Shown here in pieces: positions 22,756 through 33,002 of a DNA stretch of 64,000 nucleotides. Made by a program: the position numbers and the translations under genes. The stretch is from Phytophthora quininea (taxonomy: Eukaryota > Oomycota > Peronosporomycetes > Peronosporales > Peronosporaceae). The notes below the pieces were generated by a model. It saw only the letters and a list, made by a program, of their open reading frames with translations, ran no database searches and had not been told where the DNA came from. The DNA is taken from NCBI GenBank assembly GCA_011947345.1, contig JAAVTG010000545.1:248001-312000 (forward strand), in the 5' to 3' direction. Each line of letters begins with the position of its first letter. The first letter of the stretch is position 1.

Positions 22756-24389
22756 TCAGCTGTAAAATGGCGCAGGGTCACCGCTGTCATGGCGGTGATT
22801 TTGCTGACAATCCTTACTGGCAGTAGAAAACTGTGACTCAGCTTCACGTTCGTAGTCCTTGCTCATGAGTGTGAACAGACTCTTGTAGAGGTCGCCGGCG
22901 TTGCTGTCCCAGTATGTCCCGGCAAAATGGTTGCTGTCGACTCGGTAGACGTACCATCGGCCCTTTTCGAATCGGGGTAATGTGGTGGACTGCTGCTCGT
23001 CATCCGAGTCGCGGTGGAACCCGTCAATTGAAATATGGGACTCGACGCGCGCCAGACTTGTCTCCTTAAGCGAGCTGGAAGACCCCGAGGCTGCCAATGA
23101 CGAAGCTGGCGGTTTCTCGTCGTGCTTGTTAATTTCTTTCTCCATTTCCTGTGGTGTAGGGAACCACGGCCGCAGCATGGAACGAATGTTCACGACCCCA
23201 TCGTTGTGCTCCCAACAGGTCGATTCGAAGCCGTCGAAAATTATCGGGAGACTTCTAGCACGACGTCGTATGAGCCATTTGAGTCCATACATGGACGGCA
23301 TCTTGGACACGTCCAGCTTCCTGACCTTGAAGAGTAGATAGCAAGCGGCTAATACGCCAACAAACCCGCGAACACTGAGCTGCCTTCCGAAAACCGACCA
23401 CCTCCCGAAACGTGACCACGCTTGCGGGAATTTCCCCACCGCAGAAACATGAGCACTGCAATCGCTACGCCTTCGCCGATCGGGACATGACCAGTTCTAG
23501 GCGACGTCGTGATACTAAGTAAGTGCAGTTTATCCATGTGTTGCAGTTGTGCATTTCGCGAAACTCTGAGCTCAGGCAGAGTGCCGTGGAATACCAAATC
23601 TTTGGAGGTCGTCACTGGTCCGTTGGGATCGAGTAAGTCCTTCACCGAGTATCTGCTCCAGTGGTCCATGTGCAGATCAGCCAGGTTTTTCAACTGTGGG
23701 AACGACGTGTACAACCGAATCCACGACCCCAGCACAATCGACATCAAGTGAGCAACACTCCACGAGCGCACTTTGCCTCCTGCGCCCACGCCCATTAAGT
23801 GGGTCACCGTCGACCCGGTCAAGGGGCCGGCAATACAAGTGATGCTCGCCACCCACTTGTGGTTGGACCTAACTCCATAGAAGTCGGCACTCAGCAGCTG
23901 AAACAGCTCGATGGCAGTCGTAGAGCCAAAACTGTGGCCCAAGAGATGCACCGGGTGGTCTTCTCCCCATTGCGGGTAAAGAGCAGTGTCAAAAGTTTCT
24001 CCGTACCGGTCGTGGCCTACAATAAAACAACTATTATATAAAATATTCCTGTGATAGCTCGGCTTTCGTTGCTGTTACCTGTTTCTTTGGCGTGCTCTTC
24101 CCCATAGTCCACTCGCCCTCCTCGCAGTTGGTAGAAGACCTCGCAGGCTCGGTCGTGGTCGGACGAGACACCTCCGACATCGACCAGGATATGGTTGGGG
24201 TTGGCTTCTTGGAGCTCTCGTTCGGGCCAGTAGGGCACCCAGTGGCCGTACAGAGGACGCCGTCTACCAAAGCCAAACACACCTGCAAGCGGGAACATCA
24301 CGGTCAGCTCGAGTTGTTAAGGCACGGCCTCATGAGGGGTCGGCGCCACCGTGAATGAGGACGACGGGGAACTTGGTGCGGGCAGGCAT
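22756..24389 (-). CDS. Lipase-like alpha/beta hydrolase, membrane-anchored
   Basis: Three exons: 24389-24350, 24282-24079 and 24016-22756, with GT-AG introns of 67 and 62 nt. The N-terminal FPVVLIHG/VFGFGRRRPLYG forms the oxyanion region, and HLLGHSFGSTTAIELFQLL the G-x-S-x-G nucleophile elbow. A hydrophobic span follows near residue 290-310 (SVRGFVGVLAACYLLFKVRK), and a cytosolic or luminal tail contains HFAGTYWDSNAGDLY, which resembles the end of bacterial and fungal triacylglycerol-lipase-like proteins. The frame changes once at a four-C run on + (23434-23437); one extra base gives 1,506 nt, 501 aa. It is the intact paralogue of the disrupted gene at 16.1-21.4 kb. Confidence 0.8.
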
Positions 24390-25197
24390 GGGGAGTGGTC
24401 GCGTTGCCGTAAACAATTAGTATATTGTGCCAAACTAGTCTACGATCACGACCCAGGGTTTCTCGTCGTTCTTGGCACTGTCCACGGTCGGCTAACACGA
24501 ACAGTAGTAATGCAGGGAGTTGACATGCCAACCAAGTGTAAAAGCTCGGCCAAGGCAAACCGTCCGAGTCGAGCAGTGCATTCCCGCAGCGTTGAAATCG
24601 CGTGCAACACGCGGGCGATGTAGCATTGCGAATACTGTACTGAACAGCAAGAAAGAGAGCTCGTCCGTGAACGACTCCATGGGCTTTCTGCTGGTGCCAA
24701 TGCAGCAACCTGTCGACGAGAAGATAGCTACAGCATCGGCGAAGTGACAGCAGTAGTTTTGTTGTACGATGTACCGCAACGCACAACTACCAAGGTGGAC
24801 ACGCTCAACGAGCAATTGTCGACGCAGGACTCCTGTACCAGGAGCCTTCGATGCGAACGATCATGCGCAAGGTTATCGTCACCAAGTTGGCGCCGACTTG
24901 ACTCGGCAGCAATTCACAAGAGACACGCTCGTGGAAGAGCATCAGTATCGCAGCAGGACGGAGGACCAACACACACTTGCTATAGTATTGTGCTTGGACG
25001 TCCTGATGAGCCGTTCCAACCAGCACATGCACGCGTCCAGTGTGCGACACATCATCATCAATATCCAGCAGTCCCCCTCGGTTTCTGTTTCTTTACTTAC
25101 TTAGTGCAGTTACTTTTCGCCGCATATCAACCTTCTCTACCATCGAACGTCCCTGCCCGCGCGTGATCAGTTGGGAACGCGGCCTCCTCCTGCGACG
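24390..25197. other. Divergent intergenic region
   Basis: Lies between the minus-strand lipase and the plus-strand TMEM184-like gene. Short frames on both strands show no recognisable domain. It probably holds both promoters; no good initiator match was seen. Confidence 0.4.
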
Positions 25198-26694
25198 ATG
25201 GACACCCCGTGCACCAGATCAACGAGTCGAGCCTGCTGCTGGGCAACGTCACGGGCGACGCCCAAGTGCTGGGGCTGCCGCTCAACTGGGTCGAGACCCA
25301 CCGCGCCGTGAGTCTGCTGATCGCCTTCGGCTGCTGCGTGCTGGCCACGCTGCTGAGCGTCTACAACATCGTGCAGCACCTCGCGCACTACTCGCGGCCG
25401 CAGCTGCAGCGCTACATCGTGCGCATCCTCGTGATCGTGCCAGTGTACGCGCTGGGCTCGCTGCTCTCGCTGACGTTCGTGAACCAGGCGCTGTACTTCG
25501 ACTCGATCCGCGATTGCTACGAGGCCTTCGTGGTCTACTCGTTCCTGGCGCTCGTGCTCAGCTTCGCCGGCGGCGAGTCCGTCTGCGTGCTCAAGATGCA
25601 GGGGAGCCCGACATCCGCCACCCGTGGCCGCTCAGCCGCTGCCTCAACCCCATGGGCAGGGACGGCAGGCTGCTCCGGAGCTGCAAGCGCGCGACGCTCC
25701 AGTTCGTGGTCATCAAGCCCGTCTTCGCGGCGCTGTCGCTGCTCATGCTGGCCTGCGGCAAGTACCACACACTGGCCTATCAGCTCGTGCTCGTCATCGT
25801 GTACAACATCTCGTACTCGATGGCGCTATACGGCCTTTGGGTGTTCTATCTCGCCACCAAGCACATCTTGGCGCCCTTCAACCCCGTCATCAAATTCTTC
25901 GCCGTCAAGAGCGTGGTCTTTCTGACTTTTTGGCAGAGCAGTCTGCTCTCCTTCGTGCCAGGCATCACCAACGAGCAGAGCTTCGCGTGGAAAGACTTTA
26001 TCCTGTGTCTCGAGATGGTGCTGTTCGCCATCGTGCACTTGGCGGCCTTCAACTCCAGCCAGTTTAAGAAGAATCTGGACAGACTGCCAGACTCGGAGGT
26101 GCTCAAGAACATGAAGGAGGTGCTCAGTTTCTCGGACATCATTGCCGACACGTACCACAACTTCATGCCGTCCTATCGGGACTATATTCTGCAGCGCAAT
26201 GGCGGGGACTCGACGTCGCGTGGGCGCCGGAAAAACAACTCGAGTTTTGGCACCGACTCGTCGTCGGAAGGCAGCCCGACGCCCATGGCGCACTCGAACG
26301 CAAGAGCCCCGCGGTTTGTCATTGATGACGAAGACGACGACGAGTTCGAAGAGATTGACTTGGAGTCGGGGACAGCAGCCAAGACGGAGTCTCCAAAGGC
26401 GGCGGAGAAGATCTTTGAAGATGAAAAGAAAAATGAGGTCGACGACGCAGATGCGATGATGGCCAACCCGCAGGACGACCTCGACCAGGAGATGACGTCG
26501 AAGCTGGTAAGAAAGCGCCTCCTATTGAGAACTCTTCACCCAGTGTCGTCGATGAGCCCATGACCGAGTCAGTGGCAATTGATGCTGCAACAACGGACTC
26601 TGTTGAAGGCCGAGGCCGACAGCGATCCCACAGCTCTACGACCGCCTCGAGTGGTGAGCGCACTCGGCACGACGAGGACAGCGCTACTCTATAG
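25198..26694 (+). CDS. TMEM184 / organic solute transporter alpha-like membrane protein
   Basis: Seven-span protein of the Solute_trans_a (OST-alpha/TMEM184) family. Diagnostic segments are RYIVRILVIVPVYALGSLL, YFDSIRDCYEAFVVYSF and QFVVIKPVFAALSLLML, then KFFAVKSVVFLTFWQS. A long acidic, Ser-rich cytosolic tail follows (residues ~340-499). The start is taken as ATG 25198, as a GTG start at 25209 is not expected in a eukaryote. The frame changes at a four-C run (25205-25208), a four-G run (25601-25604) and near 26,500. One base added at each gives 1,500 nt, 499 aa, ending TAG at 26692-26694. The last ~100 bp are copied, inverted, near 31.4 kb. Confidence 0.85.
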
Positions 26695-28101
26695 ACTTCC
26701 CAACCCCAGCTAACTATTCTATCGCGTCAATACAGTTTTTGTTTGTGCTTTCCGACGGCCGCTTATCAATACGTGGTGCATGTGCGACATTGAGCGACCA
26801 AAAGGTGGGTATTAAAATACCGGTTTATGCGGTGCGGCTGTGATCGTGATCGTGATCGACGCTCGGTTTACTTGATCGCCTTTGTCAACACTGTTGACGC
26901 GGGCGGGGCCGACTCAACACCAGAGCTCGACAGTCTTAGCGCACGACGAACCAAGTCATCCGAGTCACAACACAATTCTCCAAGCGTCGATCACATCGAT
27001 CCCACCACCACCACTACCACCAAGAATCTTCCAACCATGGCTCCTGCTGCATCCGACAACAAGTCCAAGATGACCTACCGCTTCCTTGGCAACTCCGGAT
27101 TGCTCGTCTCCAAACTCTCGCTCGGCAGTTGGATGGACGTCGACGAAAAGTACACGGCCGACGCCTGGTACGACATGATGGCGCTCGCTTTCAAGCACGG
27201 CGTCAACTTCTTTGACAATGCGGAGGGCTACGGTGCCGGCCTTGCCGAGAAGAACATGGGCGCTGCTATCAAGAAAGGCATCGAGAAGGGAACGTGGTCT
27301 CGTGAGGACCTGGTCATCACGACCAAGATCTTCTTTGGCAGCAAAGGGTTCTTGGCGTCATCGGGCCCAAACGAACAGGGACTAAGCCGCAAACACATCA
27401 TCGAAGGCACGAAGGCGTCGCTCGCCAGGCTCGACCAGGACTACGTCGATGTCATCTTCTGCCACCGGCCTGACCCGTACACCCCGATTGAGGAGACTGT
27501 GCGAGCCATGAACTTCGTGATTGAGCAAGGGTGGGCGTTCTACTGGGGCACCAGTCAATGGAGCTCTGCCCAGATCATCGAGGCGTGCGAGATCGCGGAC
27601 CGTCTCGGCTTGATCCGTCCCATCGTGGAGCAGACCGTGTACAGTCTGCTGGATCGCTCGAAGGTGGAGTTCGAGTACGCTGATCTGTACAAGAAGTACA
27701 GGTTGGGCTTGACGACATGGTCGCCTTTGGCCTACGGCATCCTCACGGGCAAGTACAGCTCGAGCACCCCGGAAGGCTCTCGGATGTCGAGTGAGGTATT
27801 CAAGACTTTCACCCCGGACTTTGCTGAGCGGGTGGCGAAGGCCGACAAGCTCAAGCCCATTGCCGACGAGTTGGGTATCTCCATGACGGAGCTCGCTCTT
27901 GCCTGGTGCGTCGCGAACGAGAACGTGTCGACAGTGATGATTGGCGCCAAGACCCTCCCGCAACTGGAGCAGAACTTGAAGGCGCTCGAGGCGGTGGAAA
28001 AGATCACTCCGGAGATCAAGGCCAAGATCGACGCTGTGGTGCCGCCTGTGTACGAGCTGGCGAAGCCCGACGGGACCGAGATGCGACGCGACGCTCACCT
28101 G
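26595..28101 (+). repeat. Left arm of an inverted duplication (AKR gene plus TMEM184 3' end)
   Basis: Matches the reverse complement of about 30004-31420. It covers the 3' end of the TMEM184-like gene, a diverged ~150-bp promoter stretch and the near-identical AKR gene. The match stops at 28101, just before the position of the stop codon in the other copy. Confidence 0.9.
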
Positions 28102-28557
28102 GAGGGTAATGGAGGTCCAGCGGAAGTAGTTGTCTTTTGCAGTTGTACGTTCGAGGGAAAAGTTCGAGCCTTGAACTTATTGCGACGCAGACGCGTCATT
28201 ACGTCACACAATTTACAGAATTTACATTTGTTCGGGGCAATACGGTGTCAAAGCTGCGCATTACACAGTCTACAGTCCCCGAATGCAACCAGTGGCAGTA
28301 GCTTATCGAACGTCATCTTGTCTTGCGCTTCAACGCTGTCGCGTCCTCCATTCCGGCATTTGCAGCCTCGTCCCGATCTCCAAGTAGCAATGGGCACCGA
28401 CTTCCGCAAGATCCCCGTGGTGAACCCAGTGGTCGAGCTCGACGGCGACGAGATGACCCGCATCATCTGGAAGGACATCCGCGAGAAGGTCTGCCAGTAC
28501 GCTGCCAACCACTGTCCATACGTCGATCTCACCATTGCCGTGCGTTTCCGCAGCTGA
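27037..28557 (+). CDS. Aldo/keto reductase (Kv-beta-like), copy 1, without its normal stop codon
   Basis: ATG 27037 begins MAPAASDNKSKMTYRFLGNS. The NADPH-dependent AKR barrel shows the catalytic set Asp/Tyr in FFDNAEGYG, Lys in VITTKIFFG and His in VIFCHRPDPYTP. EYADLYKKYRLGLTTWSPLA and the C-terminal coenzyme-binding VMIGAKTLPQLEQN fit the Kv-channel beta-subunit/YghZ group, which reduces aldehydes and ketones. It is identical to copy 2 at the protein level over ~354 residues except Asp for Ala near the end (MRRDAHL). Copy 2 stops there; here the duplication breakpoint removes the stop and the frame runs on for 152 codons across the IDH promoter and first exon to 28557. The extension has no domain and is probably not functional. 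Confidence 0.85.
   Translation: MAPAASDNKSKMTYRFLGNSGLLVSKLSLGSWMDVDEKYTADAWYDMMALAFKHGVNFFDNAEGYGAGLAEKNMGAAIKKGIEKGTWSREDLVITTKIFFGSKGFLASSGPNEQGLSRKHIIEGTKASLARLDQDYVDVIFCHRPDPYTPIEETVRAMNFVIEQGWAFYWGTSQWSSAQIIEACEIADRLGLIRPIVEQTVYSLLDRSKVEFEYADLYKKYRLGLTTWSPLAYGILTGKYSSSTPEGSRMSSEVFKTFTPDFAERVAKADKLKPIADELGISMTELALAWCVANENVSTVMIGAKTLPQLEQNLKALEAVEKITPEIKAKIDAVVPPVYELAKPDGTEMRRDAHLEGNGGPAEVVVFCSCTFEGKVRALNLLRRRRVITSHNLQNLHLFGAIRCQSCALHSLQSPNATSGSSLSNVILSCASTLSRPPFRHLQPRPDLQVAMGTDFRKIPVVNPVVELDGDEMTRIIWKDIREKVCQYAANHCPYVDLTIAVRFRS
28348..28363 (+). promoter_or_regulatory. Initiator + FPR core promoter of isocitrate dehydrogenase
   Basis: CCATTCC-GG-CATTTGC is a full match to the oomycete initiator (YCAYTYY) plus flanking promoter region (MWTTTNC). 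It ends 27 nt before the ATG at 28390. It lies inside the run-on frame of AKR copy 1, which argues that IDH is transcribed from here. Confidence 0.7.
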
Positions 28558-29867
28558 TCCTGCCCTTCCTGGACCTTAAGATCGAGTACTATGACCTCGG
28601 ACTCGAACACCGCGACGCCACCAACGACGGTAAGCTCCTGAACAACCTTGCTCGGCTGAAGACACGAGGCTCTAACTTGCAGTGAATGCTCGCAGAGGTG
28701 ACGCTGGACGCCGCGCGCGCCATCAAAAAGCACCATGTGGGCGTCAAGTGCGCCACCATCACGCCCGACGAGGCGCGCGTGGAGGAGTTTGGTCTCAAGA
28801 AGATGTGGCTCAGTCCCAATGGCACGCTGCGCAACGAGCTCGGCGGCACGGTCTTCCGCGAGCCCATCGTGTGCAAGAACATCCCCAAGCTCGTGCCTGG
28901 CTGGCAGCAGCCCATCATCATCGGCCGCCACGCGTTCGGAGACCAGTACAAGGCCATAGACTTTGTGGCCAATGAGCCGGGCACGTTCAAGTTGACGTTC
29001 ACGCCGGCGAGATCCGGCGCCGAAGCCCAGGAGTACCATGTGTACGACTTCAAGGGCACTGACGGAGGAGTCGGCATGGGCATGTACAACACGGCCGAGT
29101 CCATCACTGGGTTCGCCAAGTCCTGCTTCGAGTACGCGCTGGAGCGCAAGATGCCGCTGTACATGAGCACCAAGAACACGATCCTCAAGCGCTACGACGG
29201 CCGCTTCAAGGACATTTTCCAGGACATGTATGCAAAGTCATACCAGGCCCAGTTCGAGAAGTCTGACATCTGGTACGAGCACCGCTTGATCGACGACATG
29301 GTCGCGCAGTGCCTCAAGTCGAAGGGTGGCTTCGTCTGGGCCTGCAAGAACTACGACGGCGACGTGCAGAGCGACATTTTGGCGCAGGGCTTCGGATCGC
29401 TCGGTCTGATGACGAGTGTGCTGCTTACGCCCGATGGAAAGACTTTAGAAGCGGAGGCTGCCCACGGCACTGTGACGCGTCACTACCGAGTGCACCAGAA
29501 GGGCGGCGAGACCAGCACTAACTCCATTGCGAGTATCTTTGCGTGGACGCGGGGGCTTTTGCACCGCGCCAAGTTGGACAACAACACGCAGCTTAAACTT
29601 TTCTGCGAGGAGCTCGAGGGCTGCATCGTCGAGAGCGTCGAGAACGGCCAGATGACCAAGGACCTCGCCTTGCTCATCCACGGCTCGGACATGACGCGCG
29701 ACCACTACCTCGACACGTTCCAGGTACGAACTGCTTGACCTGTCACGTTGGATCATTATCAGCTTCTTAACTCTTTTTTTTGCCATTGTCAGTTCATTGA
29801 CAAGATTGCGGATAACCTACGTGTGCGTCTCGCCGCCAGCCCCAGCTTCGGCGCAGCGAAAATGTGA
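28390..29867 (+). CDS. NADP-dependent isocitrate dehydrogenase
   Basis: Four exons: 28390-28488, 28554-28629, 28696-29723, 29793-29867, with GT-AG introns of 65, 66 and 69 nt; 1,278 nt, 425 aa, no frame break. It converts isocitrate to 2-oxoglutarate with NADP+. Motifs: [10 protein letters not shown] near the N-terminus, [12 protein letters not shown], the substrate loop [37 protein letters not shown], metal-binding NYDGDVQSD, and the cofactor segment [10 protein letters not shown]. There is no evident mitochondrial presequence and the C-terminus is not a peroxisomal SKL, so it is probably cytosolic. The last 436 bp are copied at 51949-52384. Confidence 0.95.
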
Positions 29868-29956
29868 ATCCACGATCCGCGCATGCATCACCACGCGTAT
29901 CAACCAAGTAAAAACAAACTGCTAGAAGTGAATGAATCGATCTTTCTTCGCATTAT

Positions 29957-29974
29957 GCTGCCCTACAGGGCAGC
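29957..29974. terminator. Perfect palindrome between convergent IDH and AKR copy 2
   Basis: GCTGCCCT-AC-AGGGCAGC forms an 8-bp stem. It is nested inside AATCGATC...GATCGATT and lies between the two convergent 3' ends. A diverged copy of the whole ~75-bp unit occurs at 53061-53140. It may act in 3' end formation or be the end of a small mobile repeat. Confidence 0.35.
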
Positions 29975-30001
29975 TTCAAGGATCGATTGACTTCTGGAAT
30001 A

Positions 30002-31069
30002 CTACAGGTGAGCGGCGCGTCGCATCTCGGTCCCGTCGGGCTTCGCCAGCTCGTACACAGGCGGCACCACAGCGTCGATCTTGGCCTTGATCTCCGGAGT
30101 GATCTTCTCCACCGCCTCGAGCGCCTTCAAGTTCTGCTCCAGTTGCGGGAGGGTCTTGGCGCCAATCATCACTGTCGACACGTTCTCGTTCGCGACGCAC
30201 CAGGCAAGAGCGAGCTCCGTCATGGAGATACCCAACTCGTCGGCAATGGGCTTGAGCTTGTCGGCCTTCGCCACCCGCTCAGCAAAGTCCGGGGTGAAAG
30301 TCTTGAATACCTCACTCGACATCCGAGAGCCTTCCGGGGTGCTCGAGCTGTACTTGCCCGTGAGGATGCCGTAGGCCAAAGGCGACCATGTCGTCAAGCC
30401 CAACCTGTACTTCTTGTACAGATCAGCGTACTCGAACTCCACCTTCGAGCGATCCAGCAGACTGTACACGGTCTGCTCCACGATGGGACGGATCAAGCCG
30501 AGACGGTCCGCGATCTCGCACGCCTCGATGATCTGGGCAGAGCTCCATTGACTGGTGCCCCAGTAGAACGCCCACCCTTGCTCAATCACGAAGTTCATGG
30601 CTCGCACAGTCTCCTCAATCGGGGTGTACGGGTCAGGCCGGTGGCAGAAGATGACATCGACGTAGTCCTGGTCGAGCCTGGCGAGCGACGCCTTCGTGCC
30701 TTCGATGATGTGTTTGCGGCTTAGTCCCTGTTCGTTTGGGCCCGATGACGCCAAGAACCCTTTGCTGCCAAAGAAGATCTTGGTCGTGATGACCAGGTCC
30801 TCACGAGACCACGTTCCCTTCTCGATGCCTTTCTTGATAGCAGCGCCCATGTTCTTCTCGGCAAGGCCGGCACCGTAGCCCTCCGCATTGTCAAAGAAGT
30901 TGACGCCGTGCTTGAAAGCGAGCGCCATCATGTCGTACCAGGCGTCGGCCGTGTACTTTTCGTCGACGTCCATCCAACTGCCGAGCGAGAGTTTGGAGAC
31001 GAGCAGTCCGGAGTTGCCAAGGAAGCGGTAGGTCATCTTGGACTTGTTGTCGGATGCAGCAGGAGCCAT
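30002..31069 (-). CDS. Aldo/keto reductase (Kv-beta-like), copy 2, complete
   Basis: ATG 31069 to TAG 30002-30004: 1,068 nt, 355 aa. Same AKR barrel and motifs as copy 1 (FFDNAEGYG, VITTKIFFG, VIFCHRPDPYTP, VMIGAKTLPQLEQN) and ends MRRAAHL. The intact stop codon marks this as the reference copy. It is convergent with IDH, 135 bp from the IDH stop. The upstream ~170 bp match copy 1, then diverge, so the two genes may differ in regulation. Confidence 0.92.
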   Translation of the reverse strand: MAPAASDNKSKMTYRFLGNSGLLVSKLSLGSWMDVDEKYTADAWYDMMALAFKHGVNFFDNAEGYGAGLAEKNMGAAIKKGIEKGTWSREDLVITTKIFFGSKGFLASSGPNEQGLSRKHIIEGTKASLARLDQDYVDVIFCHRPDPYTPIEETVRAMNFVIEQGWAFYWGTSQWSSAQIIEACEIADRLGLIRPIVEQTVYSLLDRSKVEFEYADLYKKYRLGLTTWSPLAYGILTGKYSSSTPEGSRMSSEVFKTFTPDFAERVAKADKLKPIADELGISMTELALAWCVANENVSTVMIGAKTLPQLEQNLKALEAVEKITPEIKAKIDAVVPPVYELAKPDGTEMRRAAHL

Positions 31070-31420
31070 GGTTGGAAGATTCTTGGTGGTAGTGGTGGTG
31101 GTGGGATCGATGTGATCGACGCTTGGAGAATTGTGTTGTGACTCGGATGACTTGGTTCGTCGTGCGCTAAGACTGTCGAGCTCTGGTGTTGAGTCGGCCC
31201 CGCCCGCGTCAACAGTGTTGACAAAGGCGATCAAGTAAACCGAGTGACGATCACGACCATGGCAGCATTACCGGCAGCCTTACGTAAACACCTTTTCCGA
31301 CGCACCATGTATTGACGCGATAGAATAGTTAGCTGGGGTTGGGAAGTCTTTTGAGTAGCGCTGTCCTCGTCGTGCCGAGTGCGCTCACTACTCGAGGCGG
31401 TCGGCCTCGGCCTTCAACAG
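30004..31420 (-). repeat. Right arm of the inverted duplication
   Basis: Inverted counterpart of 26595-28101, with a 1.9-kb spacer that holds the IDH gene. Distal to the AKR gene it carries a shortened copy of the 3' end of the TMEM184-like gene (31,370-31,420), which fixes this arm as the derived one for that part. Confidence 0.88.
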
Positions 31421-31494
31421 CGAGTTGTATTTCCGGCGGCCGCGAGACATCGAATCATCGCCGTTGCCATGCATGCGCGCTGTTGCGTGGATTT

Positions 31495-31620
31495 CACATC
31501 AGCTCGATCATGTCGGCAAGCTCGAAGATGGAGGCAAGGCGATGATCACGATGAACATCGGATTACGCGGCATGATGATGAAGACTACGGGCCACACCAC
31601 ATGAATGGCTGTAGGATTAT
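31495..31620 (+). repeat. ~120-bp dispersed repeat, also at 51685-51810
   Basis: Both copies contain GCTCGATCATGTCGGCAAGC and the following ~100 bp with few substitutions and small indels. It is adjacent to the inverted-duplication arm here and to the IDH fragment at the other site. Confidence 0.8.
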
Positions 31621-31770
31621 TAATGCAAGTACTGCTACTGTTATTAATATACTTTTGAAAAATTGAGAGCCCCGTAGTAGTATTAGTACAGATTGTATTA
31701 ATACTTCGATGATACTTGGGCAAACGAGCGGTGAAACGTCTGAAGAAGTTGTCTCGGAGACGAGCATCAA

Positions 31771-32115
31771 GAACCTGTGGTTTTAGCAGTGAAGACTTGT
31801 CAGGTGTTTGTGACAGAAGAATGTGTACAGGCAAGCCCGGACCAGCTGTGGTCCGTGTAAATGTGCTGAACGACTGCGATATACAAATGGGAGAAACGTG
31901 GCAAGCGCCAGGTCCATGAAGACACCACGCATTTGAGTTGGTTTAGTCAGTCCACACGAACCAACCAAGCATCGTTTACAAGAATGGAGAATTGCGGATA
32001 AAGATTATAGAGCCTGTAATCTTGGCAACAGAGACTTGTCAAGGGTTTGTTGTGCAAGAACATGTTCAGGCGAGCTCGAACTGGCCATGGCTCGTATAAA
32101 TGTACTGGATGGCTG
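31771..32115 (+). repeat. Two diverged ~110-bp direct repeats
   Basis: 31771-31885 and 32009-32115 share the order AGA(A/G)CCTGT, GACTTGTCA, a GTACAGGC/TTCAGGC block and GTGTAAATGT/GTATAAATGT, separated by ~125 bp. They are probably relics of one repeat family. Confidence 0.5.
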
Positions 32116-32880
32116 CCCAGAGATCCTGTGCAACATCTAATAAGTTACGCTATAGCTAATTACCTCATACTTGCTTGTCCTCAATGTGACTTTCGATTGC
32201 TTGGTTTGTTGCTCCGATTCCTGATTAAGATTTTGCATTTCTTAAGTCAAATACTAGAGGTTCCAAAGAGACGAGCTTTCGTTGCCTATTCACATTTCAT
32301 TGCTAATTCGCCTTTAAAGGTCCCAACGGATAGGAATTTGTATTGTACGAGGCCCTGGGCACGTAGATCACCTCCCTGCTTGGCCTTATGGATTGGACTT
32401 ACAAAGTATTAGCAAGAGTAGTAGATGTAATACAAAAAATGGCATCGATACTAATTATATTAATACAATTATTAATACTTTAGACAAATATGCTCGTATT
32501 AGTAGTCGGCGGGGCAGGACTGCTTGATATGAGCGGACCTGCACCGGAACAACGTCACGGGCAGCGTGGAGAGGCGATTTATGACGCTGGGAACAACAAG
32601 GTGTTTATCCTGACAACCGGCTTCGACGTCAGCTGCTTCCACTACATACTCCGTTACTTTGAAGCTCCGTAAGTAGTTTTGCTTGGTAGGGGTTGCTAAT
32701 CTACTCGAACTTTGTTAGTGCAGCGTTTGGTGGACTTCATTGATCATATTCAACAGCTTTTCAACGTCTTCCATCGAGTACCGACGCCGTCACGTGGTTT
32801 TTGTCCATTTGAAGTGCTAGCAGTTCGAATGTGCATTGGTGATCAATGTGTCCTAGATTTGAGTTTGTGATGACAAGCCA
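32116..32880 (+). mobile_element. Repeat-rich stretch with a possible PIF/Harbinger-like transposase scrap
   Basis: The plus frame at 32490-32672 encodes NNKVFILTTGFDVSCFHYIL, which resembles the N-terminal LTGF-containing region of Harbinger-type transposases. Nothing of the DDE domain follows. The remaining sequence is AT-rich without a recognised gene. Confidence 0.25.
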
Positions 32881-33002
32881 GCTGGCTGCGCCGCAAAGCG
32901 GCGCAGTCTTCGCAGCCTAACCCCAAAGCCTAGCTTCGCTCGGCCGAATGTACTCGGGTGTGTTATCCTTTAGATAAATGTACTGGTTTTTGTTATTTTT
33001 CA

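Noticed and set aside
26827..28557. A genuine AKR-isocitrate dehydrogenase fusion protein
   Set aside because: The frame ends at 28557 within the first IDH intron, and IDH has its own full initiator/FPR at 28348-28363, so no functional fusion is supported.
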